From the NCBI RefSeq assembly GCF_020026895.1, contig NZ_JAINZW010000003.1:62001-126000 (forward strand): a DNA stretch of 64,000 bases, in the 5' to 3' direction. Position 1 is the stretch's first letter; the number at the start of each line of letters is the position of its first letter. The notes beneath the pieces are model-generated. The model made no database searches, had not been told where the DNA came from, and worked only from the letters and a program-made list of their open reading frames with translations. The position numbers were made by a program, and so were the translations under genes. Source of the DNA: Novilysobacter selenitireducens. Its GTDB lineage: Bacteria; Pseudomonadota; Gammaproteobacteria; Xanthomonadales; Xanthomonadaceae. Positions 19,064 through 28,430 of the stretch are shown here, one piece after another.

Positions 19064-20122
19064 ATGACCGCCATGAGCCTGACCGCCCGCCCGTTTCATT
19101 CTTCCCCGACCGGTGCCGTCGCTTGCGACGACGCGCCCACGTCCATTGCGACACACGTCGACGCTGCCGACGCTGGGCGCGACGGCGGTATCGACCTGCT
19201 GCTGCGCCTGAAGCATGCCGGCACCCGCATCGTCCACGTGCGCCATGCTCGTGTCGGCACCCCGGACGCGCCGGTGGTGTTCGTCGCCGGCGGGATCTCG
19301 GCCGACCGCCACGCGACCGGCTGGTGGCATTCGCAAGTGGGGCCCGGATGCGCGATCGATACCCGCCAGGTGCAGGTGCTGGCCATCGACTGGCTGGGCA
19401 GCGATGGGGCGCTGGACGTCCCGCTGGACCCCGCCGACCAGGCCGACGCGATCGCCGCGCTGCTCGATGCACTGGGCATCGACACGCTGGAGGCGTTCGT
19501 CGGATGTTCGTACGGCGCACAGGTGGGCCTGCAGTTCGCCGCCCGCCATGGGTCGCGGCTGCGGCAACTGGTGGCCATCAGCGGCGTGCACCGCGCGCAC
19601 CCCTATGCTAGCGCGTGGCGCGCGCTGCAACGCCGCGCGGTGGCGCTGGGCGCACTGCAGTGTGACGACGCGCACGGGTTGGCGCTGGCACGGCAACTGG
19701 CGGTACTGAGCTATCGCACCCCCGAGGAGTTCGATGGGCGCTTCGGCGAGGCGGTCGTCACCGACGGCCGCGTCCGGGTGGATGCCGAGGATTACCTCGA
19801 CCACTGCGCCGACCGCTACGTGGGGCGCACGCCGGTGACCGCGTTCCTGCGGTTGTCGGAGTCGATCGACCTGCAGGCGGTCGATCCCGAACGGATCACG
19901 GTGCCGACAACCGTGGTGGCGGTGGCCGATGACCGTCTGGTGCCGGTGGTGCAGGCGTACGAGCTGGTGGAGCGCCTGCGCGGCGAAACCCGCCTGCACG
20001 TGCTGCGCTCGCGTTACGGCCACGACGCTTTCCTCAAGGAGCACGCGGCAATCGCGGCCCTGCTCGAAGACGCGCTGCAGGGCATCGGTGCCGATAGCGT
20101 GTGTCGCGAGGTGGCGGCATGA
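19064..20122 (+). CDS. metX: Homoserine O-acyltransferase (succinyltransferase type)
   Basis: A 352-residue alpha/beta-hydrolase-fold enzyme that acylates homoserine with acetyl- or succinyl-CoA, the first step towards methionine. The nucleophile elbow VGCSYGAQVG places Ser149; the acid is in VADDRLVP and the base in YGHDAFLKEH. The family in xanthomonads is usually called homoserine O-succinyltransferase; acyl specificity cannot be read from this sequence. First gene after the SAM-I riboswitch and overlapping metB by ATGA. ATG 19073 is an alternative start; neither has a strong ribosome site. Confidence 0.92.
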   Translation: MTAMSLTARPFHSSPTGAVACDDAPTSIATHVDAADAGRDGGIDLLLRLKHAGTRIVHVRHARVGTPDAPVVFVAGGISADRHATGWWHSQVGPGCAIDTRQVQVLAIDWLGSDGALDVPLDPADQADAIAALLDALGIDTLEAFVGCSYGAQVGLQFAARHGSRLRQLVAISGVHRAHPYASAWRALQRRAVALGALQCDDAHGLALARQLAVLSYRTPEEFDGRFGEAVVTDGRVRVDAEDYLDHCADRYVGRTPVTAFLRLSESIDLQAVDPERITVPTTVVAVADDRLVPVVQAYELVERLRGETRLHVLRSRYGHDAFLKEHAAIAALLEDALQGIGADSVCREVAA

Positions 20123-21318
20123 GCGCCTCGCACGGCTTCAACGCGGCCACCACGGCGGTCCGCGCCGGCATCGACCGTGACCCGGCCTTCGGCGCGGTCA
20201 CGCCACCGCTGGTGCTGTCGTCGAATTTCAGTTTCGAAGGCTTCGACCGAAAGCGCCGCTACGACTACACTCGCAGCGGCAACCCCACGCGGGACCTGCT
20301 GGGCGAGGCGCTGGCGGAACTCGAGGGCGGGGTCGGCGGCGTGGTCACCTCGACCGGCATGGCTGCGGTTGCGCTGGTGCTGCACGCCCTGCTCAAGCCC
20401 GGCGACCGCCTGGTGGTGCCGCACGACGGGTACGGCGGCAGTTGGCGGTTGTTCAATGCACTGGCGGGGAAGGGCGCGTTCGAACTCGTTACCACCGACC
20501 TCACCGATCCGCGCGCGCTCACGGCCGCACTGGACGCGCGACCGGCAGTCGTGTGGATCGAAACCCCGTCCAACCCGCTGCTGCGCATCACCGACCTGCG
20601 CTTCGTGATCGAAGCCGCCCACGCGGCCGGCGCACTCGCCGTGGTCGACAACACCTTCCTGTCACCGGCACTGCAGCGCCCGTTCGAGTTCGGCGCCGAC
20701 GTGATCGTGCACTCCACGACCAAGTACATCAACGGCCACAGTGACGTGGTGGGCGGTGCCGTCGTCGCGCGCGACGCTGCGTTACACGACACGCTGGCGT
20801 GGTGGGCCAACTGCCTGGGCATCACCGGCGCACCGTTCGACAGCTTCCTGACCCTGCGCGGCCTGCGCACCCTGGACGCGCGTCTGCGCGTGCACCAGGC
20901 CAACACGCAGGCACTGGTCGCATGCATCGACGGGCACGCCGCGGTGCGCGCGCTGCATTACCCGGGTCTTGTCGCGCACCCGGGGCACGCCGTCGCGGCC
21001 CGACAGCAGCGCGGTTTCGGCGCGATGCTCAGCGTCGAGCTGGCCGGCGGCGAGCCGTCGGTGCGCGCGTTCCTTGATGGGCTGCAGTGCTTCACCCTGG
21101 CCGAGTCCCTCGGCGGCGTCGAAAGCCTCGTCGCCCATCCCGCCACCATGACCCATGCCGCGATGTCGCCCGAGGCCCGCGCCCACGCCGGCATCGGCGA
21201 CGGCCTGCTGCGCCTGTCGGTCGGCATCGAGCACGAGGACGACCTGGTGGCCGACATTACCGCCGCGCTGGAGCGCGCGCATGCGGTTACGTGCGCTGCG
21301 TGCAAGGTGTCGAAATGA
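20119..21318 (+). CDS. metB: Cystathionine gamma-synthase
   Basis: A 399-residue PLP enzyme of the Cys/Met metabolism family that joins O-acylhomoserine and cysteine to cystathionine. The PLP lysine is Lys202 in HSTTKYINGHSDVVGG; YDYTRSGNPTRDLL and the VDNTFLSPALQRP stretch are family hallmarks. The Ser-rich metB signature near the C-terminus (TLAESLGGVESLVAHPA) is intact. ATG 20119 overlaps the metX stop (ATGA) and its own stop overlaps the hom start the same way. Confidence 0.94.
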   Translation: MSASHGFNAATTAVRAGIDRDPAFGAVTPPLVLSSNFSFEGFDRKRRYDYTRSGNPTRDLLGEALAELEGGVGGVVTSTGMAAVALVLHALLKPGDRLVVPHDGYGGSWRLFNALAGKGAFELVTTDLTDPRALTAALDARPAVVWIETPSNPLLRITDLRFVIEAAHAAGALAVVDNTFLSPALQRPFEFGADVIVHSTTKYINGHSDVVGGAVVARDAALHDTLAWWANCLGITGAPFDSFLTLRGLRTLDARLRVHQANTQALVACIDGHAAVRALHYPGLVAHPGHAVAARQQRGFGAMLSVELAGGEPSVRAFLDGLQCFTLAESLGGVESLVAHPATMTHAAMSPEARAHAGIGDGLLRLSVGIEHEDDLVADITAALERAHAVTCAACKVSK

Positions 21319-22553
21319 CTGGGGGGGTCGAGCGCGTCCGGGCACGGCCAGCCTCGCAACCGCGAGTGCCACCGCGTATTGCTTTGCTGGGCGTGGGGAA
21401 CGTCGGCGTGGCGTTCCTCCAGCGCCTGCAATTGCTGCAGCAAGACGGCCTGGCCCGCGAGCTCACACTGGCCTATGTAACGAACTCGAAAGTCGCGACG
21501 CTGTTACGCCCCTCTCCCTTCGGGAGAGGGGTTGGGGAGAGGGTTCGCCGAAGCGGGACAAGTGAGTCGCCGCTGGTGTCCGTCAGCCCGAGAACCGAAC
21601 CTCCACCTGCCGAAGAGCGTCGCTATCCGCCCCCGGCCCCAGTCCTGCACACGCCTTTCGAGCACCTTCTCCCGCACGCGAACGAAGGCTGGACCGTGAC
21701 GCCCAGCGACCTCGACTCCATCGCGCGCGCGCTCACCGCCACCGGCGATGTCGGAGCCCGCATCGTCATCGACGCCACCGCCAGCGACGCCGTCGCCGCA
21801 CGCCACGCCGAGTGGCTGGCGCAGGGCATCCACGTCGTCACCGCCTGCAAGCTGGGGCAGGGTACAGCGCTCCAGCGCTGGCGCGAAATCCACGCCGCCT
21901 GCGAAGAAGGACGCACGCGCTACGGCGACAGCGCCACCGTCGGTGCCGGCCTGCCTTTGCTGCGTACGCTCCGTGCGCTTCGCGCCGGTGGCGACCGGAT
22001 CCACGCCATTGCCGGCGTGCTGTCAGGTTCGCTCGCATGGCTGTTCAACCACTACGACGGACTGCGCCCGTTTTCCGGCTTCCTTCGCGATGCACGTGCG
22101 GCCGGCTACACCGAGCCCGACCCGCGCGATGATCTGTCCGGCGAGGACTTGCGCCGCAAGCTGCTTATCTTGGCGCGCACCGCCGGCTTCGAACTGGAAG
22201 CGGACGCGGTTGCCGTGCAGTCGCTGGTCCCCTCGGCGCTGGCCGGGCTGCCGGTCGAACACGTCGATGGCGCGTTGCCGATGCTGGATGGCCCGTTGCG
22301 CGCGCAGTTCGCCCAAGCGTGGAAGCGTGGTGAGCGATTGCGCTTCGTCGCGCGCCTGGAGGCCGGCCACGCGCAGGTCGGCCTGGAGTCGTTGCCCGCC
22401 GACGACCCGCTGGCCGGCGGCAGCGGCATCGACAACCGGGTCGCGATCTGGTCGGACCGCTACCGAAACCAGCCGCTGGTGATCCAGGGCCCCGGTGCCG
22501 GTGCGGAGGTCACGGCCGCGGCCTTGCTGGATGACGTGCTGGCGCTGCTCTGA
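21315..22553 (+). CDS. hom: Homoserine dehydrogenase carrying a translated palindromic insert
   Basis: A 412-residue monofunctional enzyme making homoserine from aspartate semialdehyde. The NAD(P) motif GVGNVG is at residues 26-31; the catalytic region runs from VVTACKLGQG through GAGLPLLRTLRAL and GVLSGSLAWLFNHY to EPDPRDDLSGEDLRRKL. Between the second strand (AYVTNSKV, to residue 60) and the next family segment (from about 123) lies a low-complexity stretch that includes RPSPFGRGVGERV, the translation of the palindrome at 21509-21531. The frame stays open. Its location in the cofactor domain may affect activity. Starts by ATGA overlap with metB. Confidence 0.88.
   Translation: MTGGVERVRARPASQPRVPPRIALLGVGNVGVAFLQRLQLLQQDGLARELTLAYVTNSKVATLLRPSPFGRGVGERVRRSGTSESPLVSVSPRTEPPPAEERRYPPPAPVLHTPFEHLLPHANEGWTVTPSDLDSIARALTATGDVGARIVIDATASDAVAARHAEWLAQGIHVVTACKLGQGTALQRWREIHAACEEGRTRYGDSATVGAGLPLLRTLRALRAGGDRIHAIAGVLSGSLAWLFNHYDGLRPFSGFLRDARAAGYTEPDPRDDLSGEDLRRKLLILARTAGFELEADAVAVQSLVPSALAGLPVEHVDGALPMLDGPLRAQFAQAWKRGERLRFVARLEAGHAQVGLESLPADDPLAGGSGIDNRVAIWSDRYRNQPLVIQGPGAGAEVTAAALLDDVLALL
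21509..21531. repeat. Palindromic repeat inside hom
   Basis: A perfect 10-bp stem CCCCTCTCCC / GGGAGAGGGG with a TTC loop, followed by TTGGGGAGAGGGTT. This matches a dispersed repeat widespread in GC-rich proteobacteria. Here it lies within the coding frame of homoserine dehydrogenase at about residues 65-73. Confidence 0.85.
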
Positions 22554-22783
22554 GGGCCGGGGTGGTTGTCGAGTCTTGCTGTGCTCTGCGTCGCTGGCCG
22601 ACGGGCGTCCGCGGTCCCTGGCGACGACGACCCGGACCCGCGCAACCGGCTGCGCTATTCTTCGGTCGCCGCGGCGCATTCAGCGGTGCCACCCGTCGCA
22701 ACGATCGCGCACGACGCATCGAGTGACCGGACGGGCCCACGGCCGCAATGACGCGCGCCAAGCATTCGACAGGAGGTCGTCCC

Positions 22784-23410
22784 GTGATCCACAAACCCCT
22801 TCGCACCTTGACCGCCGCCACCAGTCTGGCGCTGGCGGCCTGCGCCCATTCCTCACCGCTACTCGACGGGGCATCGATGACCAACGCTTCCGGCAAGACC
22901 GTGACCGATCGCCAGCCGGTCAAGGAGTGGCCGCTGCGGTTCGACAGCCACAAGTTCAGCGTCTTCACCTACGACACGTACGGGGCGAGGGTGGTGTATG
23001 CGGGGCAACTGCAGATCGACCAGGACGACGACGAGCTGAAGCGGTCGTCCGCCAGTTACGGCCCGGACTACCAACGCAGCTGGAGCGGCATCCACGGGAT
23101 GATCCGCAACTTCCCGGCGCCGGCGAAAGTCTCCTGGCGCTCGAAGGACGGTCAGACGCACGAGGCGGAGATCGACTTCGGCGAGATATTCAAGGACGAG
23201 CGCGTGCGCCACAACGTGCCGCGGGATGAAGTGGCCGACATGGCGAACGGCGAATACCGGCATGAGCCGTCGATCATCCTCGAGATCAACGACCGGACGA
23301 TTCGGGTCTATATGCGGGCGTTTATCCCGACCAAGGACTTTCAGATTCCGGGCAACCCGTACAGCGACGCGCGGGATGAAGTTGTGCTGGTCGAGACGTA
23401 TACCTACTGA
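22784..23410 (+). CDS. Lipoprotein, likely immunity protein for the adjacent effector
   Basis: A 208-residue protein with a lipoprotein signal (LTAATSLALAACAHSS, lipobox LAAC) and a soluble beta-rich domain with acidic patches (QIDQDDDELKRSS, EAEIDFGEIFKDERV). I recognise no named family. GTG 22784 follows an AGGAGG site at good distance; an ATG at 22748 in frame lacks one. It ends 17 bp before a lipase with a T4SS-type secretion tail. In known X-T4SS loci the immunity protein is often a lipoprotein encoded next to its effector, so an inhibitor of the lipase is inferred. Confidence 0.7.
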   Translation: MIHKPLRTLTAATSLALAACAHSSPLLDGASMTNASGKTVTDRQPVKEWPLRFDSHKFSVFTYDTYGARVVYAGQLQIDQDDDELKRSSASYGPDYQRSWSGIHGMIRNFPAPAKVSWRSKDGQTHEAEIDFGEIFKDERVRHNVPRDEVADMANGEYRHEPSIILEINDRTIRVYMRAFIPTKDFQIPGNPYSDARDEVVLVETYTY

Positions 23411-23427
23411 CGACAAGGAGTGTAGTC

Positions 23428-25116
23428 ATGGGCGAATTCTTCAGGGATGGAGAATCGCGTCCGGTTACATCGGACGAGGTTGCAATGGATCGGCGGGCGC
23501 GCGATTTGCAGTCTTTGCAGCGCGTGCCCGTCATACAAAGGGCCGAGAGTGCCCACGAGTACTTGTTCTTTGCGATGTTCGACGGCACCGGGCAGAACGC
23601 GGAGAACGACGATCAGCGTCCCACCAATATTGGCCACCTGAGAGAGCAGGTGTACGAGCTGAGCTTGGATGGGAGCCAGCGGATGGGCGGCCACTACGTC
23701 GAAGGAATCGGAACGCAGTCGCGACTCGTCCCTCGCCTTATCGACCAATGGCGCCCTTACTCGTGGGACGAGAAAATTGCGGAGGCCTATGTAGAGCTTG
23801 CACGGCAAACGCGACGGTGGAAGGAGCACGACCCGGACGCACAAGTCCGCGTTGCCGAAGTGGGTTACAGCCGCGGTGCCGTCTTGGCAGCTGGACTGGC
23901 CCGGCTCGTCGACGAACACGGAATCCTGCATCCGGAAGATCTCCGTTTCGGCCACGACGCAAACGGCAACCTGACGGTAAGCAGCGACCGCCCATCCCTC
24001 GTGCCACCGGGCCAGACCGCGCAGGCCCTCGCGTTGCTCGACCCCGTCGCAACCAACATGCCGAAGGGCTATGACGCGCGTGTCCCGCCGAGCGTCGTCA
24101 GTGCTTTGTCGATCGCGGCGGCGCACGAGCGCCGGACGTCGTTCCCGCACCAGACCATCGTCGAGCCCGGCCTGTCGCAGGACCGCCGCTTCGCCAGCGT
24201 GCTGATGCCCGGTGGCCATTCCAATATCGGCGGGGGCGCGGCCGCGGCCGGGTTGGAGTCGATGGCCCACAACCGCATGGTCGATTACCTCAATGGGCTG
24301 CGCGACCAGCCGGTGTTCGAGTACCGCGACCTGCCCGACGATCCTGCGCAGTACACCGTCTACCAGGCGCGCGGTGTTACCGCGGTGCCGGGGCTGGATC
24401 GCGATGGTCTGCGCGATACCCGCACCGAACTCGCCAACTGCACGGTCGTCGACCTGTGCCGGAATGCGGAGCCGATGGACTCGGTGCTGGCGGGACAGTT
24501 CGAGTACCGCCACCTGCCGTCGCTCGCGGCCGGCCCGGTGTTTTCCGAGCCCTTGCAGACCGTGTCGCGCGCGGCGTCGGCGGGGACATCCCTTGGCGAT
24601 GCGGCCGAAAAACGCGAGGCGTCAGCGACCCGCCCGCAACCGAGCGCTGCCACCCCCGACCGTCCCGACCACCCGCACCACGACCTGCTCCAGCAGATCC
24701 GTGGGCACATCCTCGAGCGGGAGCGCGAAGGTGCGATCCGGTTCGGGGACGACCACGAACGTGAGCGCTTCTGCCGCTACGCGCTGGCCGCGTGCGTGGA
24801 CAACCGTCGCGAACACCAGTCGCTGTACCCGGGCAGGTCCACCAGCGGCAACGACACCGGCATCGCCCGCGCGGACCACATCGTCATCGGGACCCGACAC
24901 CACGCCTTCGTTATCCAGGGCGATGCCCGTGATCCGGCGGCGCGGCGCATCGCGTTTACCGTCGAAGACGCGCGCCAGACACCTGTCGAGCAATCGGATC
25001 GGGCGCTCGCGGTTGCCGGCCATGACGTCGCGTTGCCTGCGGCGGCCGCCCTCCAAAGGGAAGCGTCGCAACACCCCCGGAACCCGATCCACGACACCGC
25101 CAGCCCCGCGCACTGA
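23428..25116 (+). CDS. DUF2235/Tle-like lipase with XVIPCD-like T4SS secretion tail
   Basis: A 562-residue protein. The N-terminal alpha/beta-hydrolase domain (1-330) has FAMFDGTGQN, the elbow GYSRG with Ser148, LLDPVATN with Asp205 and GGHSNIGGG with His264, as in T6SS phospholipase effectors and DUF2235. After a Pro/Thr-rich linker, residues about 410-530 resemble the Xanthomonas VirB10-interacting domain: HPHHDLLQQIRGH, ARADHIVIG, FVIQGDARDPAARR and TPVEQS. AAGGAG precedes ATG 23428. No signal peptide. Read as an antibacterial phospholipase delivered by a T4SS encoded elsewhere. The first few hundred bases look less GC-rich than the neighbours. Confidence 0.85.
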   Translation: MGEFFRDGESRPVTSDEVAMDRRARDLQSLQRVPVIQRAESAHEYLFFAMFDGTGQNAENDDQRPTNIGHLREQVYELSLDGSQRMGGHYVEGIGTQSRLVPRLIDQWRPYSWDEKIAEAYVELARQTRRWKEHDPDAQVRVAEVGYSRGAVLAAGLARLVDEHGILHPEDLRFGHDANGNLTVSSDRPSLVPPGQTAQALALLDPVATNMPKGYDARVPPSVVSALSIAAAHERRTSFPHQTIVEPGLSQDRRFASVLMPGGHSNIGGGAAAAGLESMAHNRMVDYLNGLRDQPVFEYRDLPDDPAQYTVYQARGVTAVPGLDRDGLRDTRTELANCTVVDLCRNAEPMDSVLAGQFEYRHLPSLAAGPVFSEPLQTVSRAASAGTSLGDAAEKREASATRPQPSAATPDRPDHPHHDLLQQIRGHILEREREGAIRFGDDHERERFCRYALAACVDNRREHQSLYPGRSTSGNDTGIARADHIVIGTRHHAFVIQGDARDPAARRIAFTVEDARQTPVEQSDRALAVAGHDVALPAAAALQREASQHPRNPIHDTASPAH

Positions 25117-25148
25117 GCGGGGCGACCGGTGGCGGAACGCACCGCGCA

Positions 25149-28100
25149 TCAGGCGGTGGTTTCACCCGTGTCCGCGTATACCGATTCCGAGCCCACCATC
25201 GACAGCCGCCCGTCGGCCAGCAGCACTTCCGGCCCGGCCTGCATCGCGCGCAGCAGGTCGTCGGTCGGCGTGGTGGCGGTGGGGCGGAACGCGGCCCAAC
25301 CGTCGCGGCCGCGGGTCTTGACGAAGTACAGCGCTTGGTCGGCCAGTTCCACGAGCGTTTCCCAGCCCGCGGCGTCGTGCCGACCCGCGAACAGCGGGTA
25401 CTCGGCCAGGCCGATCGAACACGTCAGGTGCTGGCTCTGGCCATTGCCCAGGTCGAAGGCATGCGAGGCGACCGCGGCGCGCACGCGCTCGCCCATCAGC
25501 GCCACCTGCGCGGCCGGCATCGGCCGGAACACCAGCAGGAACTCCTCGCCGCCCCAGCGCACCACGTAATCGCCGCTGCGCACCAGCCCGCGCAGGATGT
25601 GCGCGAACTGCTGCAGCACCAGGTCGCCGGCGCGATGGCCATGGGTATCGTTGATCGCCTTGAAGTGGTCGATGTCGACCAGCGCGAACACCATCACCTT
25701 GCCCTGCTCGGGGCCCTTGCGGATCTGGCGGTCGTAGTACGACAGGTCGGCGGGAATCTGGCTGGCCATGTAGCGGCGGTTGCGCAGGCCGGTCAGGGGG
25801 TCGGTCTGGCTGGCTTCGCGCAGGCGGTCGTTGGCCGCGGCCAGGGCTTCGGTGCGCTGTTGCACGACCGCTTCCAGCGCCAGCCGTTGGCGGCGGTGGC
25901 GGCCCTGCAGGTAATGCAGGCCCAGCGCCAGCAGCGCGAGCGCGAGCACTGCCAGCGTGATCGCGAACGCGCGCGTCTCGTGCAGCAGCGGCCGGATCGA
26001 GAACGCCAGCCGTGCCGGTGCATCGCTCGCCATGCCGGTGTTGTTGCGGCCGCGCACCTCGAACACATAATCGCCCGGCGGCAGGTTGGTGTAGCGCGCG
26101 CTGCGGTTGGTCAGTGCGGCCGGTTGCCAGTCCGCGTCGTATCCGACCAGGCGGTACTCGACGCTGTTGCTGCGCGGGTCCTGGAAGCTCAGCACGGTGA
26201 AGTCGAACGTGAGGTCGCGCGCCGCGGCCGGCAGCTCGCCGTCAGCCAACGCGTGCGCCGCCTGCCACTGGCCCTGCGCCATGACGCGCTCGATGGCGAC
26301 CGGCGGCGCGACGGTGTTGGGCCGGATGGCAGCGGTGTCGAACGCCACCACGCCGTCGCGCGTCGGCAGCCACAGCGTGTCGTCGCGCAGGAACCCCTTC
26401 GACGTGCCAGCACCGTTGCAGCAGTAGCCCTGTTGCCCGGCCATCGGGTCGCCACGCTCGTTGAGCACCATCTGCCCGCGGACGTGCGTGATGCGACCCT
26501 CCGCCAATGCCGCCAGGTCTTCCACCGGTACGCGTGCGATGCCCCGGATGCCCGGCACCCACAGGTAGCCGTCGTGCTCGACCAGCGCGAAAGGCGAGTT
26601 CGATGGCATGCCCTCGTCGGCGCCCAGCAGGTGCCAACGGCCGTCGTGTTCGAAGTACACCGCTTCCGACAGCGCGCCGACCACCAGCCGGCCATCGGAC
26701 AGGCGCTGCATGGCCGTGATGTCGAGGCCGTCGGTAAGGCCGCTGCGACGCGTGAAGCGCGCGCCGTCGAATGCGAACACGCCGGTCTGGCTGCCGACCA
26801 GCAGGCCGCGCGGACCATCGGGCAGGACGAAGCGCACGCGGGCATCGTCGAGACCGTCCGCGGCCGTCCATTGCCGCTAGCTGCGGCCGTCGTGTTCGAA
26901 CAGGCCGTCGCCGGTGGCGATCCACAGGTGCCCCTGCGCATCGCGCACCAGACCGTTGACCTGCCGGCCGTCCAATGCACCCGCCCAGTCCGGTTGGCGG
27001 ACGGTGCCGGCGTCGGGCCCCGCGTGGTCGATCATTGCCAGACCGCGGCGCGTACCGATCCACAGGCGATCGGCTTCGGCCAGCAGGTTGTAGCCCTGCG
27101 GGTGGGGCAGGGCATCGCCGGTCGCCACCGTGGTGAAGCGCCCGTCCTCGAACACGCTGACGCCGTCGTTCATGCCCACCCAGATGCGGCGGCCGTCCGG
27201 GTCGGGGGCCACCGACCACACGATGGGGTCGGGCAGGCCCTCGGCCTTGCCGTAGCGGCGGGTCCAGCCATCGCGCAGGCGGGTGAGGCCCTCCCACTGG
27301 CTGCCCAGCCAGAGGTTGCCCTCGCGGTCTTCCAGCCCGACGCGCAGCCCGGGGATGCCGCCTGGCCCGTCGGACGGCACGAACTCCGCCAGGCCATCGC
27401 GGCGGATGCGCGCCAGGCCGACATCGCCGCCGGCCCAGAGGTTGCCGTCGTCGTCGGCCAGCAGCAGGTCGACCGGCACGCCGTGCAGGCCCGGGAATCC
27501 GGCCGGCGCGAAGGCGTCGCCCGCCTGCACGTACAGGCCGGCCGCGGTCGCCGCCCACAGGCGGCCGTGCGCATGGACCAAACGGTTGACCGGCGGATCG
27601 CCGGCCGGTGCAGGCAATGCATCGCGATGCCAGCCACCGGGCGCGGGGTAATGCACCGCGCCGCGACTGCCGACCGCCCAGCGCCCGTCCGCCCAGGCCA
27701 GCGACAGCGCGGGTTCCGGGCTGCCGGCGACGTGGTGCAACGTGTCGCCGCGGACCTCGAACACGCCCGCCTGCGTCGCGACCCAGACCTGGCCCTGCGC
27801 GTCCTCGGCCAGCGCATGGATGTCCAGCGACGGCCAGCGTTCGGGATCGGCCGCGGCGATGGGCTGGAACGTGCGTCCGTCGTGCACGGCCAGGCCCTTG
27901 TAGGTGCCGATCCACAGCCGCCCATCGCGGCCGGCATGCAGCGCCCGCACCCAGATGCCCGCCAGTGCCGGTGTGTCATCGCTGGTGAAGGTCTCGAACC
28001 GCACCCCGTCGAACCGCGCCAGGCCGGACTGCGTGCCCACCCACAGGTAGCCGCGCCGGTCCTGCGCAATGGCCAGCGCACTGATCTGCGGCAGGCCCTC

Positions 28101-28229
28101 CTCGATCGACCACGTGCTGCGCACGTAGTGATGGAGGGCCTTGTCAGGCTGCAGGGCGGCGGTGGGCAGCGCCCAGGCGAGCAGGACGGCAAGGGCGAGG
28201 ACGACGCGAATCGAACGGGCAACGGGCAC
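25149..28229 (-). pseudogene. Propeller-sensor diguanylate cyclase interrupted by an in-frame amber codon
   Basis: Two open frames in the same reading frame (28229-26880 and the rest to 25149), separated only by TAG at 26877-26879, together make a 1026-residue protein of a known layout. A signal peptide is followed by two-component-regulator propeller repeats (TWSIEEGLPQISALAIAQD, GYLWVGTQSGLARFDG), a Y_Y_Y domain (VEYRLVGYDADWQPA, YTNLPPGDYVFEV), one membrane helix near ITLAVLALALLALGLHYL, and a GGDEF domain with an intact GGEEF. The amber lies in the propeller, at GDGLFEHDGRS-stop-RQWTAADGL, where TGG (Trp) is expected. Without suppression only the propeller part is made; GTG 26837 could restart. 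Confidence 0.85.
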
Positions 28230-28314
28230 GGCTGTTCCGGACTGGGCTTTGCCTGATCAAAGCAAGAGTTGTGCCTTTCCGGATGACGGGCTGGTGGCGC
28301 GGCGCCCTTTTTGC

Positions 28315-28400
28315 CGTCATTCCCGCGAAGGCGGGAATCCATGGACGTCAAACCCTTGAACAGCAACGTCTCTGGTTTTCCCGCCTTCGCGGGAATGACG
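28315..28400. repeat. MITE-like inverted repeat
   Basis: A 23-bp perfect inverted repeat (28315-28337, CGTCATTCCCGCGAAGGCGG..., and its complement at 28378-28400) encloses 40 bp. Each arm is itself palindromic (TTCCCGCGAAGGCGGGAA). Such arms recur in many proteobacterial genomes as non-coding dispersed elements. It lies between the end of the VOC gene and the start of the broken cyclase gene, and could terminate VOC transcription. Confidence 0.85.
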
Positions 28401-28430
28401 AGCGGAGTTCGGGCTTGCTCGAGGTTTCGG

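Noticed and set aside
21315-22553. Hom as a pseudogene because of the repeat insert
   Set aside because: The frame remains open through the insert and all catalytic segments are present, so it is kept as a coding gene with an odd loop.
25149-28229. Two independent genes, a propeller protein and a separate cyclase
   Set aside because: The two frames are in phase, are joined by contiguous propeller sequence across the TAG, and the second has no ribosome site suited to its start.
25335-28256. A 973-residue plus-strand frame over the sensor gene
   Set aside because: Antisense shadow without a recognisable domain; the minus-strand frame has propeller, Y_Y_Y and GGDEF motifs.
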